From the NCBI RefSeq assembly GCF_963678635.1, contig NC_087064.1:9583671-9647670 (forward strand): DNA of 64,000 nt. Direction: 5' to 3'. The DNA is from Symsagittifera roscoffensis (taxonomy: Eukaryota > Xenacoelomorpha > Acoela > Convolutidae). Positions 52,501 to 62,630 of the stretch are shown here, in pieces. A program made the position numbers and the translations under genes. Numbering within the stretch: position 1 is the first letter of the stretch; each line of letters begins with the position of its first letter. The notes under the pieces were generated by a model that saw nothing but the letters and a program-made list of their open reading frames with translations, did not search any database and was not told where the DNA came from.

Positions 52501-55500
52501 TTCGCCTTTGCCTCTGATTTTAAGAGTAATGGACGTAGTGAGGACTTTGATGTAGGTCTGGGTGATTTTTCGTGCTTTTTTTCGGGAAAAACTCTTTAAA
52601 ATTTCTTCACGCTGAAGTTTGATTTTTCGCGATTTGACTTGTGATTTTTTTTCAAGTTCAGTGCATTTCCATTATTAAAAGGAAGGCAAACTCCACTATC
52701 GAACATCAAAAATGTAAAGGTCACGAATAACGTGATCGACTTGTAGTTTCGAAAGAGGTTTATGTTCAAATTTCCCAGAATTAAAAAGTTTACTTATTGA
52801 TCCTGTTTTATTAAATTGGGTTAACTTTGTCATAAAAGCACCAATCATAAATTGCTTTTGAAATTCAATGAGCTTCAAGGGCAAATATTTTTTAAGCTTC
52901 GAAAGATGAAGTTTTTACAAAAAAAAACAGGTCAGTTTTTCGGTTTTCTTGCATTCATTACTAGTACTTTTTTCAACTTTCAGTTGGCTATTTTATTTAA
53001 TCTGATTTTTATTCAAGCTATTTTTCTTTCAAGCAGTCAAAATATTCAAGTATTGGAAATTGGTTTGGCTTAATTGCCTGACAACAGACAAATTGGCCCT
53101 CATATAATACAACTTCGTAAAATCAACGAAGTTAAAAATGATGTTTATCTAGTGGGGGCGGAAACGGCAGAAAATTATACGTTATTAATTGTATACAAAT
53201 TTTCACGCTTTTAACAAGAATGACAGGTTTTGATTTTTCAAGAATTCTTTAGTTATGTGTTTGCTCGAAATTAAGTTGAAGCCATTCTTTCGCATATCTC
53301 AGTTCGTTTTGAACACAACGAGAGCCTCGAAACTTATTCAATTTGCTCTAAAAGTGCTGCTGATAGAGAAAATATTTATTGTTTTTCAAAATGTGTTACT
53401 TTTGTTCCAGCTCCTTTCCGACCTCCGCATCCCAACGCACAGTACTTTCCGAGCACTTCCCTTCCGAACGTGGCAGCAACGGCATCCATGAGTGTAAACC
53501 AACAAGGGCAGCCAGTGGTCTCCGTTTCAGGACCCAACCCCGCTCAGATGAATTACCAGCACGGTGTCATGGGAGGCGCGGTATCTAACGGAAGCAATGG
53601 GCATGGCAACAACGCAAATTCAGGACTAATCCAGAACGTCGGCAATCCTTCTTTCCCGTACCAACCGCAGCAAGGATTATTGGCGGGGCCTCCTCAGGGA
53701 CTTTATGGAGCAGCAGGGCAAGGTGTCGGAGGGGGTGGTGGTGGACCTAACGGTCCTCCGCCTGGAAGTTTGTTGTCGTTCACGTCTCAGGGCACAGTAG
53801 GGGGGCCTGGTAGTGGCCCGAATCAGGCCCATATGCACGGACCCAGTCACCAAATGGGAGTTGCTGCTGGAGGCAACACTGCCTATTTTCATCCCAACGC
53901 AGCTGGTGCTATGTACCCTCCGTCACTCTATCAAGCTCACGTTTGTATTTTAATTACTTTTTCTAATTCCACACTTATGAAGTCTCAATGGATCGTGGGT
54001 TTTGTTTTTTTTTTCACCGAAATTTGATCTCGCTACATGTTAATTTTTAGCGGTTTCACTTATATTTTCTTTCTCAAAGCGATTCAAATTCGTTTTTAAA
54101 AGACAGGCAACTTATGCTCTTCAATTAAGAAAGTGCAAATGGCGTGAAAAAATGTGAATGATTTTTATTTTCGAAAAAGGATTTGCCAGCTGAATACGAA
54201 ATTTCTCGATTGACCAAGTTTTCTCTAATCGGTGTAGTTTTATGAGAAATTGCCAATTATAAAATACAATGAAGTTAAACGTTATGAATTTAACGTTTTT
54301 GAGTTATAAATTTTTCGAAAGCTGAAAAATTTTCAATAAAATTCGATCATTTTTTTCGGTTTCCTGGAGTTCATTGACATTTATCCTTTTTCTGTTGGCT
54401 AAATTTTATTTTGATTATTTTGTTTTGTTTGCAGATGCGAATGCCTATGCCAGGTGGGATGATTGATGGAAACGGCAACGGAAATATTCCCTTCGGTGAG
54501 TTGAAATTACTATAATAAAGGAGTTCATTGTTATGTCACCTAGCAACATTATTACGAGGCAGTTGTTAAGTTTTGGAGATTCTGAAGCTGAGTATAATAA
54601 TAAAAACAAGTAAACCCTATAAACGTGTTATACTATTAGCTTACTACTTTGCCAACTAGTTCTCTCTTTGTATTCAGTTTCAGTGTGCTCATTTTGTTCG
54701 AACACTATTTGGCTGGCCATTTAGTTCAATGTGGTGTTTTACCCGCTTGATATTTGCCTGGTTTTCGCTATTTCAAGTGGTGTACAATTCTAACGATAGC
54801 AAGGCGAAATCGATATAAGAGAAAGCGATTGACTCATAATCGGTAGCTTTTTTGAAACTTATTTTCATAGTGTTATATGTCAATCCACGAAGTGAAGACC
54901 CATCATTAGGACCCGTGCTTAAGAGTCGATGAACGTAGTTCAGACTCGTATATAGGTCCTTATAATTTTTTGTTCCTTTGAAAAGTCTTAAAAGTGCTCT
55001 AATTGTAAAAGAAGTCCATTCATACTCGCATTGCATTGTTCGCCTATATCGATGAGCTTTTGTTGTTTTTCTTCATTTTGTTTATAATTATCAGATATAT
55101 TGAGAGATTGATAATTGGGCTGATTTCATTTTTTTGGAGTTTGAGACCGTTTTATTGTAATTTTTAAATTTACTCTGTTGATGTTAATACGATTTTACCT
55201 TAGTGATAATAAAAAAATGATTGGAAGCTTATGATATAGAGGACCTTTTGTTGAAAAAAGCGCTGTTAATTGAAATTAATAATTTCTTGGCAGTTTGTTA
55301 TTTTGGAAACTTTTTGAACGATTTTTTTTTTGTTTTGACAGTTTCCTTTTTTGTTATTAGATTCGACTAATGGAGTTCCCCGATATCTCGAAAGAGGATT
55401 TTCAGTGTTTTAGGTTAATATTTTTCATCTAGTTCGCTAAAAATTTGGTTATTCGAAGTTTTAAGCAAAATGTTTTCTCAAATAATTTCAAGTTACTTTT

Positions 55501-58500
55501 CTATTAAGAGTAATGAATGTAGTGAGTTTTTTTTTTCAGGAAATTTGTTCACGCTCAATTTTGATTTTTCGCGGTTTGACTTGTGATATTAAGTTTCAAG
55601 ATCAGTGCATTTCCATTGTTAAAAGGAAGGCAAACTCCACTAGCAAACAGCAAACGTGTGTAAAGGTCTCGAAAAACGTGATCGACTTCTATTTTCGAAA
55701 ATGGAAGTAAAAGTTTTGCCTATTGATCCAGTTTTCTCAAATTGGGTTAATTTTAACAAAAAAACTGTCCATCATAAATTGTTCTACAAATTCAAAGAGC
55801 TTTAAGGCCATCTTTTTTTTCTTCGAAATTCAAAAGTTGGCTTGGTTTTTGTTTTATAAGAAAGCATTAAATCAAGGTTATTATTTTAAATGGATCTAAA
55901 AATCTTTTTTTTTTGAATCTAAATGAATTTAAACAATTTAGAATTCCGTAGTATCTGGTTTTAAGTTGATTTTGAAGTTTTGTTTGCGAAGTGCAGCTTT
56001 GCCTCTGTCATCCTTGATGTGTCTTCTTTTTTTTTTAAATCTGAGGATTTTTGTGCTTCATGATTTAAACTTTCTAGATCGCCGAGTAATGAAAAGAAGC
56101 ACTAATTCATCCCGCACTCAAAAATTGGCGTTTTGCTTGGCGTTTTTAAAACGGTTTTTTGCCACTCATTCAGACAAGCGCGCGAGTTCAGTGTACGATT
56201 AACTAGCAACAGAGCTTTTCTCGTAATATATTTTGCCCGGAAAATGGCAAAAACGACATTAGATTCTACTTGTGTTTTCTTCATTGTGACTAGTTTTCCT
56301 AGCTAAAGACTAGACAAAATTGGAAGTTCATTCTTCACTGGATTACCTGGAAAAAATTAAATTTTTCCCGGGAAAAGCGAGGAATAAGAGAGCAGAGAAT
56401 TTTTTGAAAATTTTCGATTGTTTGATTTCGAATACCATAACGTATTTGTTTTGGTCCCGCAAGCTGGAGTACCACAATTAACTCCCAATCGGAGACAGAA
56501 AACACATTTGATTCTCACAGATCGCGTATATCGTAGAAATGAAATGTTTCAAAGTTTTCCATTTTCTGTAACCAGAAAGGTATCTAGTGTTGTGAATCTG
56601 TCGCGCATTTCTATGCTGAAGGTCAGTATGATCTGAAGAAGTTCCGTTTTTGCTCGCTTGTCCAATTCATCATTTGGATGACTTCATATCGTGACAAGTT
56701 CACTTTTGTCTTCTCTTCATTGCCATTAATTGTGTCTATACCAGCAAAAGGTAGTGCGATGGTGCAATCGACCAAGAAATTACAAGAGTCTCTTCGAGTC
56801 TTGAGATAAGACAGTTCGAATTTTTTTTCACTCGTTTTGTACTTGAATCGCTTCGAAAAACAATTAATCTGAAAAACTTGCCTGTAATGTCTTTCAAATT
56901 CAAATAATCGTATCAGGTTGTTTCGCCTCCCCGTTGAGGCTCAATTAAAGCAGTCCTGCAAATAACCTTTTACTTATTATACTATTAACAACCGTTCCTG
57001 TCCTTTGGAACATTAGTTATGCATTTTAATTCATTGTAAGCGTGTTTGGCACAGATGATTACACGAGTGACTGTTCAACAACAGGTAACGGTTCTAATCC
57101 ATGCTTAAATTGTGTATAAAGGTTTGACATTAGGCAGATAAAATTGAGAGTAAACACTTGGTACAAAAAGCAAAGAACCCTGACAAAACCTTGCGCCCTG
57201 ACTAGTTTTCATTCCGACCACTGAAAGTGGGGAGGAATTTTGTCTTTGGGTGTTTTAGTTTTTCTTCTACATTTTTCCACTTAAAATTCAGGGACGACAA
57301 ATAATCATCGAAATGCTTCGAGAGACATATCATATGAACGCCTTCTAAGTCAGTTTGGAGAAAAACGGTTTTGAAATTTTTGCTTTAGCCTAGTTTCGAG
57401 CAAGTAGGTGTTGTAATAGGAAAATATTTTTTTAAAGACGTGCTCTTTGAAGATTTGCTCTTTGAAGAAACTGTAGTCGATTATAATTAATTACAATAAT
57501 TCTAAGTTTTTTCTGTGCTTTCACACTATGCGCAAAAAGTGGATCAAATTTCATGAATGTGGTCAGAACTTTGCTACTTACACAACAACCGGCTACTCTC
57601 ATATCAAATTTACCATTATAATCAATGGTGGGGTATAATTTCATCAAAGTGAGCTCAAAATTTGTTTCCTTGCAGCCATTATTTTTTGACCATTGTAATA
57701 TGGGCTATGTTTACCCGAGTAAGAGCAGGTATCTTTGACAAAAGCTTAACTTAGTCTAAATTTTTCGTGATATATTCGAAATTGAACTGTTTTAGTCGGC
57801 CACGCATTGGCCACAACAGTACCTGGAGGACCAGGCATGACAACTCAGGGGGCAGTGTTCCAGTCTCAGGGACACCCACACCACACCCAGCACCATGTCA
57901 ACATGCAGGGCACCATGCAACCGGGACTAGTGGCCCAGGCGGGAGGGGGAGGAGCGAATGGGGGGAACCAACAGTCGAACCACAACAATGCAGCCGCATC
58001 TTTTCAGCAGCAGAATCAGGTATGTATCTCTCTGATTGCATAGACTACAAGTCCGACTCTCATCCTTTTATAAAGCCTTCATTTTTGGAGTCTCATGATT
58101 TTACACAGCCTCCATTTTTAAGTTGAGGAGAATGTTTTTTTTAAATTGAAGGTAGTTTTATTTTGAATTTGCATACGCAATAGTTTTTGCGAGATATCGG
58201 TTCGTTGATAACTCGTGTAGACACCCGAATAGGTGCAGGAATTTTGATTGATAATGGTTAAGTTAGTCATATAGCATAGTCTCCAAGTCTCCTATTCTTG
58301 TTTATTCCTGCCTCATGATAATAGATCTTGTTATGTAATCATTACTAAATAATTATTAGGAACTGAATTAATGCACCAAATATATTTCATGTTGAAGAAA
58401 TGGTTTGATAAGCTTGTTGCACTGCTAAACATTGAAGACCATTCTACTCAATAATTACAATACTCATTAAATCAAAATTAAATGCGTTTAATTTCTTTTC

Positions 58501-60467
58501 TGTAAACATGATCTTCTAAGTTTTTATCTCGAATGGATATTGCCTATGATGTAAATTAAAAGCACGGTTGCATGATTCGTTTTTGTGATAAGTCTAAATG
58601 GATGATTTAGTTGAAGTTCGCATGCATTTGTCAAGTTTAAAGTTCTAGAAACTGATTTTTAGCTACAAGACTACGCAAGTTCGTATCCGCCGCTGCCTTC
58701 GTTGAATAATGGTAGTGAAAGCAGCTCGCGTGAAATTAATCAGACGGATACTGGAAGTAACGTCGAAATGAATGAAATGATTGCAAACCATCAAGGTACT
58801 CCCTCCCAATACCCTTCGGGGCCATATTACGCCCAGGTTTCGATGGAACCGGGAATACAAATGAACTCACATAATGACTTCCCAGCCTTGCAACATCACC
58901 ACCAACAGCATCGCCATAGCATGGGCGACGCGCAAGTCATTCCAGGCGTGCACCACCAACTCGAAGTTGAAAATGAATCTTTAAACGAAAGTTACGGCCG
59001 CGATAGACCCAACAACAACGACCAGCACTTGCACCAGAACTCTGTCGTCCAAAATCAGAACGTAAGCAAAGAACAACAAGATCAACGACTGGGCTACTCG
59101 ATTGCGGGGTCCGAACTGAGAGATGTCAATATGATGTCGGGGTTGAAGGAGGAAGAGGTAAAGTGTAAATGGAGATAACAATTGACCTCTCAAAGAGGCC
59201 TCACGAGTGCTGATTACATGTCTGTCTTTGAACTTTCTTGACATCAGCTGATCTCCTGGATTGTGATCACGTGATTAGCTTTCTCGATTCAACTCCTGTC
59301 TTCAATTTTCACCTAATCATGTCTGTTTAATTAGTTGGTTGTAACCAAGACTGCGTTGATTTTTTTTTCACAGGCTGATTTTCTTTGGTTCTAAAAACGT
59401 CAGCTACTCATCTAGCTGAGAAAGCTAGCGGAACTACAAACAATTGAACTGTTTCTAACAAATAGCCTGAATTGGCATATAAATTTGTTATCAAAATCGC
59501 CAGCTAACCAAAATAGACTGAGAATCATTGACCACTGTGCTTTAACCATCCGCGTAATCACTTTTATTAAGAGTATTAAACCAATCGATGGATGTCTTAA
59601 TTGTTTCAGCTCTCCGGAGTTAATCACCCGGGTCACCCAAATATGAACAGCTCCCAGCAGAATCAACAGCAAAGTCAGCAACAACAACAGCAGCAGGCGC
59701 TTGCTGCTGTGATGTCGGTAACAGGTACCCCTAATCAACACCTGGTCCAGCAGCCCCAGTTGCCCAGACCCGGACTGCATGCGCCTGGTCAACAGCAGCC
59801 GATGTATTTAGTTAACTTGCAACCTAACATGGCCGTGCAGCAGGCCGCGGTGGTTGCCCAACAGCAGGCTCATTTCGGGGTTCTTCAACAGCATATGCAT
59901 CAGCAACAACAACAACACCAGCAGCAGCAACATCGCAATTCCATCTCATCAGGACCCCCGCAGGGCCACGAATACAACAGGAGCAATTCACAAGATGTTA
60001 CAGCAGGTAAGAAAGAGTACTAGTTTAGTCGAGGAAACCCCTTGCTGATGTTATTGACGAAAAGAATCTCAATTTGTTTCTTACTCCAAGTGATGTGAAG
60101 CTCCGCTTCGCCTCTGATGAATTTCATTTCACCGAGTTTTTAAAAAAAACGTGCAAAATTAATGCGATTTTTTTGTGTTACTATGATGTTCCATTTGTGA
60201 TCCCGTTAATCGGTGCTCTTAGTTATTAGGATGAACAGATAGTTTTTAAAGTTGCGATCTGGTGATCTTTTTAACGCATTTAAGATCAATTACATCAGTA
60301 ATAATGGACATTCAAACATGACTGCTCCCTTGTTAATTATGACTTCTAACTGTCTCAAGGGTCAACTTCATCCACTAATTTTTTGGAAATTTTGCTCATA
60401 TAATTTTTTTGGGCCTTGTATGTGATAGCTAACTGCTCCGGATGTTTCAGGCCATGCAAACAAGTAG
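43488..60467 (+). CDS. ATXN2: Ataxin-2 homologue (18 coding exons)
   Basis: Exons: 43488-43525, 43605-43689, 43776-43850, 43930-44176, 44459-44649, 45253-45344, 45458-45733, 48867-49060, 49346-50016, 50247-50307, 50790-51013, 51978-52467, 53411-53940, 54435-54495, 57796-58019, 58663-59157, 59610-60006, 60451-60467. Phases agree at every junction and give 1,455 residues (human ATXN2 is about 1,313). LSM domain, residues about 45-125; LsmAD, about 200-285, with DMLKTNREHCGV and TFDENLYT; PAM2, residues 701-714 (SKLNVNAMEFKPSF), which in the family binds the MLLE domain of poly(A)-binding protein. The rest is Q/P/G/N-rich and disordered. In other animals the protein is cytoplasmic, binds mRNA, controls translation and stability and enters stress granules. 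Least certain are the donor of exon 9 (49939 possible), the acceptor of exon 10 (50230 possible) and the GC donor of exon 12. Confidence 0.92.
43605..43689 (+). CDS. ATXN2: ATXN2 coding exon 2
   Basis: Acceptor TATTAAAG. Encodes RRPVKGPEPPNLMDGV, the basic stretch before the LSM domain. Donor TCG|GTTAGT. Confidence 0.85.
43776..43850 (+). CDS. ATXN2: ATXN2 coding exon 3 (start of LSM)
   Basis: Acceptor CTTTTTAG. Encodes 25 residues with LLNGTYRNACFIRAFF, the first strand of the LSM fold. Donor TAC|GTGAGT. Confidence 0.88.
43930..44176 (+). CDS. ATXN2: ATXN2 coding exon 4 (LSM core)
   Basis: Encodes GRDVEITVKNGAIYHGILYS and then GDILLQCVHRI, the Sm1/Sm2 strands, and ends in an acidic stretch. 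Donor CAG|GTAAAA. Confidence 0.92.
44459..44649 (+). CDS. ATXN2: ATXN2 coding exon 5 (start of LsmAD)
   Basis: Acceptor CTCTTTTTAG. Encodes SFITDSELGA, then a gap with Gly, then TPWFPEENNNEYETLDGSD. Donor GAT|GTGCGT. Confidence 0.88.
45253..45344 (+). CDS. ATXN2: ATXN2 coding exon 6 (LsmAD core)
   Basis: Acceptor GCTATTTAG. Encodes GWSAEDMLKTNREHCGV and TFDENLYT, the most recognisable part of LsmAD. Too short to stand out as a plain ORF. Confidence 0.92.
45458..45733 (+). CDS. ATXN2: ATXN2 coding exon 7 (end of LsmAD)
   Basis: Acceptor GTTTTCTAG. Encodes SLDKTTEDYKQKF, then WADSMARQIEG, the LsmAD helix, and a Ser/Thr-rich tail. Donor ACG|GTAAAC. Confidence 0.9.
45890..46450. repeat. Two copies of an intronic repeat (AGTCGCAAATAAAAGTG family)
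   Basis: Copies at about 45925-46045 and 46345-46445, with a third at about 51334-51425. Shared words are AGTCGCAAA, TTTGGTGGCA and AGTAAACAG/AGTTAACAG. All lie in ATXN2 introns. Confidence 0.6.
46560..46945. repeat. About 216-bp direct repeat, two copies
   Basis: CAGTTTG..A.ATTT, GTCTATTTGT.TTTGGTGCC and GCATGRCATTGGCAATTT.TTAGCATAT.TAGCTGCT recur about 216 bp apart in intron 7. Confidence 0.65.
46956..47020 (+). repeat. tRNA-like fragment (SINE remnant)
   Basis: GGACGTGAGACTC followed by GGTCGCTGGTTCAAAGACC resembles a tRNA 3' half with a B-box (GGTTCAAA). A related stretch lies at 51462-51525. Neither folds into a full cloverleaf. Probably tRNA-derived SINE pieces. Confidence 0.4.
47345..47440 (+). 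repeat. tRNA-derived SINE or tRNA pseudogene
   Basis: GCTTAGTTAAGAGGCAGCG resembles a polymerase III A-box region, GGGTTCGAATC is a perfect B-box, and a T9 run follows, a polymerase III stop. AGGTCCTG pairs with CAGGACCT around the B-box. The T-arm does not pair in tRNA fashion, so it is not a working tRNA. Confidence 0.5.
47720..48080. repeat. About 202-bp tandem repeat, two copies, intron 7
   Basis: GGTTTTG.CCAAA.TCCAATTTT near 47732 returns at 47934 with the same following words (GAAATTACC, AAAAATATC, GCTACCTC.AGCT.TAGCTGGGC, TCGAGACATAC.AAC). A third, lone piece lies near 61225-61260 (CATCCAGCTTTAGTTGAGCACC). Confidence 0.7.
48170..48600. repeat. About 150-bp diverged tandem repeat, three copies, intron 7
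   Basis: Units near 48190, 48335 and 48480 share TATATC..CG.(T/C)(T/C)AG(T/C)GGC(C/A)TC, GCGTCGTTCGACGGG-like words and GCGTGTGTG. The flanking T tracts are long. Confidence 0.65.
48867..49060 (+). CDS. ATXN2: ATXN2 coding exon 8
   Basis: Gly/Asn/Gln-rich (GNRGAGGRGAAANN, NQQQQQGAG). Its acceptor (CTCAAAGAG) lacks a pyrimidine tract; phase requires this position. Donor ACCG|GTAAAA. Confidence 0.8.
49346..50016 (+). CDS. ATXN2: ATXN2 coding exon 9
   Basis: Acceptor TTTTTTTCAG. Encodes FSAGPPQGARQF, Q/N/S-rich sequence and a conserved-looking SSREIKEQKLKMFSTNVKFG block. Donor taken at CAA|GTACAG. An earlier donor, AAGG|GTAATG (exon end 49939), would fit the other acceptor of exon 10. Confidence 0.8.
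50247..50307 (+). CDS. ATXN2: ATXN2 coding exon 10
   Basis: Encodes AAHQSPNISSSPVKSESTTA. Donor GCTG|GTAAGT is strong. The acceptor is GTACAG (50246), or AAG at 50229 if exon 9 ends at 49939. Both pairs keep the frame, so alternative splicing is possible. Confidence 0.65.
50790..51013 (+). CDS. ATXN2: ATXN2 coding exon 11 (PAM2 motif)
   Basis: Acceptor GTGTTACAG. An acidic/Thr-rich region is followed by SKLNVNAMEFKPSF (50960-51001), a canonical PAM2 peptide with the Leu and Phe anchors. Donor CAG|GTAGCT. Confidence 0.92.
51640..51930. repeat. ATXN2-intron repeat family, copy A
   Basis: Contains GTTAAAAGGAAG, ACTATCGAACAGCAAAAATGTAAA, CACGAAAAACGTG (a small palindrome), TAGTTTCGAAAATGGATTTTAATTTT and a CCCAGCAGAATAAAAA block. 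A 52-bp unit (51743-51794) is duplicated in tandem (51795-51846). Confidence 0.75.
51978..52467 (+). CDS. ATXN2: ATXN2 coding exon 12 (GC donor)
   Basis: Acceptor GATTTAG. Pro/Ala/His/Gln-rich. No GT donor fits phase. AGAG|GCTAGT at 52468, a GC-AG intron, keeps the frame into exon 13; reading through would hit TAG at 52470. Confidence 0.78.
52590..52900. repeat. ATXN2-intron repeat family, copy B
   Basis: Same order of words as copy A, in intron 12: TTGATTTTTCGCG, TTCAGTGCATTTCCATT, AAAAGGAAGGCAAACTCCACTATCGAAC, ACGTGATCGACTT and ATCATAAATTG.TTTTGAAATTCAA. Confidence 0.75.
53411..53940 (+). CDS. ATXN2: ATXN2 coding exon 13
   Basis: Acceptor TTTTGTTCCAG. Begins PFRPPHPNAQYFP and continues Gly/Pro/Asn-rich, with a G6 run. 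Donor CAC|GTTTGT. Confidence 0.85.
54435..54495 (+). CDS. ATXN2: ATXN2 coding exon 14
   Basis: Acceptor TTTGCAG. Encodes MRMPMPGGMIDGNGNGNIPF. Donor TTCG|GTGAGT. Confidence 0.85.
55500..55850. repeat. ATXN2-intron repeat family, copy D
   Basis: Intron 14. Nearly the same as copy B across TTGATTTTTCGCGGTTTGACTT and AAAAGGAAGGCAAACTCCACT. A weaker copy C lies at about 54060-54300 and a copy E downstream of the gene at about 61440-61690. Confidence 0.75.
57796..58019 (+). CDS. ATXN2: ATXN2 coding exon 15
   Basis: Acceptor TGTTTTAG. His/Gln/Gly-rich (HPHHTQHHVNMQG). Donor CAG|GTATGT. Confidence 0.87.
58663..59157 (+). CDS. ATXN2: ATXN2 coding exon 16
   Basis: Acceptor GATTTTTAG. Begins LQDYASSYPPLPSLNNG, Asn/His/Gln-rich. 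Donor GAG|GTAAAG. Confidence 0.87.
59610..60006 (+). CDS. ATXN2: ATXN2 coding exon 17 (polyglutamine-rich)
   Basis: Acceptor TTGTTTCAG. Several Q runs of 5-7 residues coded by mixed CAG/CAA (about 59655-59700 and 59899-59932). These lie near the C-terminus, unlike the disease-linked tract near the N-terminus of human ATXN2. Donor CAG|GTAAGA. Confidence 0.9.
60451..60467 (+). CDS. ATXN2: ATXN2 coding exon 18 (last, 5 codons)
   Basis: Acceptor ATGTTTCAG. Encodes the last residues (GHANK) and the TAG stop at 60465-60467. Confidence 0.75.
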
Positions 60468-60593
60468 TATATTTGAGTTGACGAAATTGATTTCAAATCC
60501 GAACCAAGGCAGGAGATCGAAGCTGCAGCACAGCGCCAAGGGAGCAGAGAAGGAAGATAATACGTTTAAAAATTATTACAAATTAAAAACACC

Positions 60594-60599
60594 AATAAA
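60594..60599 (+). terminator. ATXN2: Poly(A) signal of ATXN2
   Basis: AATAAA lies 127 bases after the stop codon, followed by a GT-rich stretch (CCTTCGTGTTGATC). This gives a short 3' UTR. Confidence 0.75.
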
Positions 60600-60609
60600 A
60601 ATATTCTAT

Positions 60610-62155
60610 TCCTTCGTGTTGATCTTTTAATTTCAATTTCATTCTCTTCGATTTTTGTTCAATTTATCATATATCATCAGTTTTTTTTGCACCAGAATTC
60701 TATTTTCCAATGATTAATGCTTAATGATATATTGAAGTTTAAATGGATCGGGATTGGAATAGATTTCTGGTTGTACTTAAAAAGTTGAAATCTGTTTTGT
60801 GGAAAAGTAGACGTTGTGTTGTTACGACTGACCGTTGGCTGGCTTATCATTTTGTAAAAAGGCTGTAATCTCGATGCTTGATGTAACTAACACCAATCAG
60901 TGCAAACACTAAAATACTACCATGCTATTATTTATCTTGCTCACGTTGATCATCTACTTCCTTCAATTTAATTTTCTCAAACCACACTTTTACTTACTTC
61001 TCCACTGATGTTAATAATTACAAGGATAGCCGGTTACTGTGCAAGTAGTAATTTTCAAAATTAATACATGGCTCGGGGGAGAGTTAACTTGGTCAACAGT
61101 GGTCGGGTCTTGATGTTAGAAATTGTTCACAAGGGCCAAAGTTTCTCAAATTTAGATCAGTATTGGTTTGCGATATCTGACATCCTGCATTAGCACCCAT
61201 TTAAAAAGTTCAAAAAATCAAATGTGTACATCCAGCTTTAGTTGAGCACCTAGTTAGGAGTATGATTGTAGTGAAGACTCTTTTATAGGTCTTGCTGATT
61301 TTTTTTGCTTGTTTTTTTTCAGGAAAAGGTATAAAAGTCTCAATAACTACAGATGTGCATTATGATATTGATGCATTTATGAATGCACATAGATAAATAT
61401 ATGCTCTTTTTGAGTTAAATTCAATTTCATCTGCTGAAAAGCACGTAAATAGCACTCTCTAAATACGAACGTGAAAATTGTGCGGAAAAACTTGAACGAT
61501 TTCTAGTTTTGAAAGTGGAATTTAATTGTTAGATTTCCAGCGGAATAAAAACCTAACCTTTTAATCCAGTTTTCTCTAGATAGGGTCATAATATCAAAAA
61601 ATTTAAATTGTTCAAGAAATTCAAAGAGCGCTTAAAGGGGCTCTTTTATTTTTTTTTCTCTGAAATTCGAAAGTTGGGATTTTTTCAAGCAAGTCAATGA
61701 ACGATACGACTTGCGATGCAAAACGCAAAAGACGCAATTGCGACGTAAAAAAGATACAACAAAAGCTTTTTGTTTTTGTATAGACAAGGTGAAAGTATAC
61801 TCAGAGAGTAAAAATGGAAATCACAAATTGAGGTTTCAATTCAAATTGAGATGATAGAATTCAATTTCTACTCTCTGGGTAACTTATTACCCAGTCTATA
61901 TAAAGTCAAAAAGTTATTGTTCAAACTTTTTTTCGCATAGCAACTTGCGTTTTCTTGCCTTACATTGCAAAATGCATTGTTCAGTTCCTTATTTTCAAGT
62001 TTTTTAAAAGCAGAAAGCTGGTCGATAGAATCGTGTTTTAAAAAGACGCGAATTAATTTCATGGGCAGTTTTTGAAGCAACTGAGAAACTCATTCAGATT
62101 AGTGATAGTTTTGTCTCCAGGTTTTCCAATATTTGCGTCATTTAAAAACATCTCG
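60610..62155. other. Intergenic, no gene seen
   Basis: AT-rich. Apart from repeat copy E and a GTAGTGAAGACTCTTTTATAGGTCTT-like piece near 61270 (related to 54925-54960), nothing is recognisable. Confidence 0.5.
61440..61690. repeat. ATXN2-intron repeat family, copy E (outside the gene)
   Basis: GATTTCTAGTTTTGAAAGTGGAATTTAATT, CCAGCGGAATAAAAA and CCAGTTTTCTC follow the family order. Its presence beyond the gene shows that the family is mobile or dispersed, not part of ATXN2. Confidence 0.6.
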
Positions 62156-62159
62156 TTTT

Positions 62160-62630
62160 AGTTTCAATTGGTCTTTTTCAAGTTAAATTTTGAGTAGGAA
62201 AAGTTTTTTGCTCTCTTGGTTGCTTTTCTGAGAAAAAAAAGTTTTATTTTTCAGTCTTATTTTCAATCTTAAAAGGATGTTTCCGTTTTTTTCTTACTAA
62301 TTTGCCGCTAAGCTGAGTTGATGAGAGGGAGGAAGTGGGCTTTAAAATTAATATCATGATAAACGTTCTTACTTATATCAGCTTCTTTGGTATTTTTTTT
62401 CCACTGTATTCGCTCAAGAAAAATGACTGAAGTTTCAAATTAATTTCAGCTCCTAATTTCATTTTCAATTTTAAAGACAGATTCAATTGAGGATCATTTT
62501 CATCTCTTGTCAATTGTTTTGTTACCTTTTTCAATGCTTTTAAACATTTAAAGATTTCGTTAAGCATATCATTGGAAAGTTTGGCACGAGATAATTGAAT
62601 AATTGATTCGCTGCTAAAATTATTAATTTT
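62160..62630. repeat. Diverged direct repeat, first copy
   Basis: GTTTTTTGCTCTCTTGGTTGCTTTTCTGA, GCTAAGCTGAGTTGATGAGAG, GAAGTGGG and GTCAATTGAGGATC recur in order in a copy at 63570-63950. AT-rich, with no coding potential. Confidence 0.65.
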
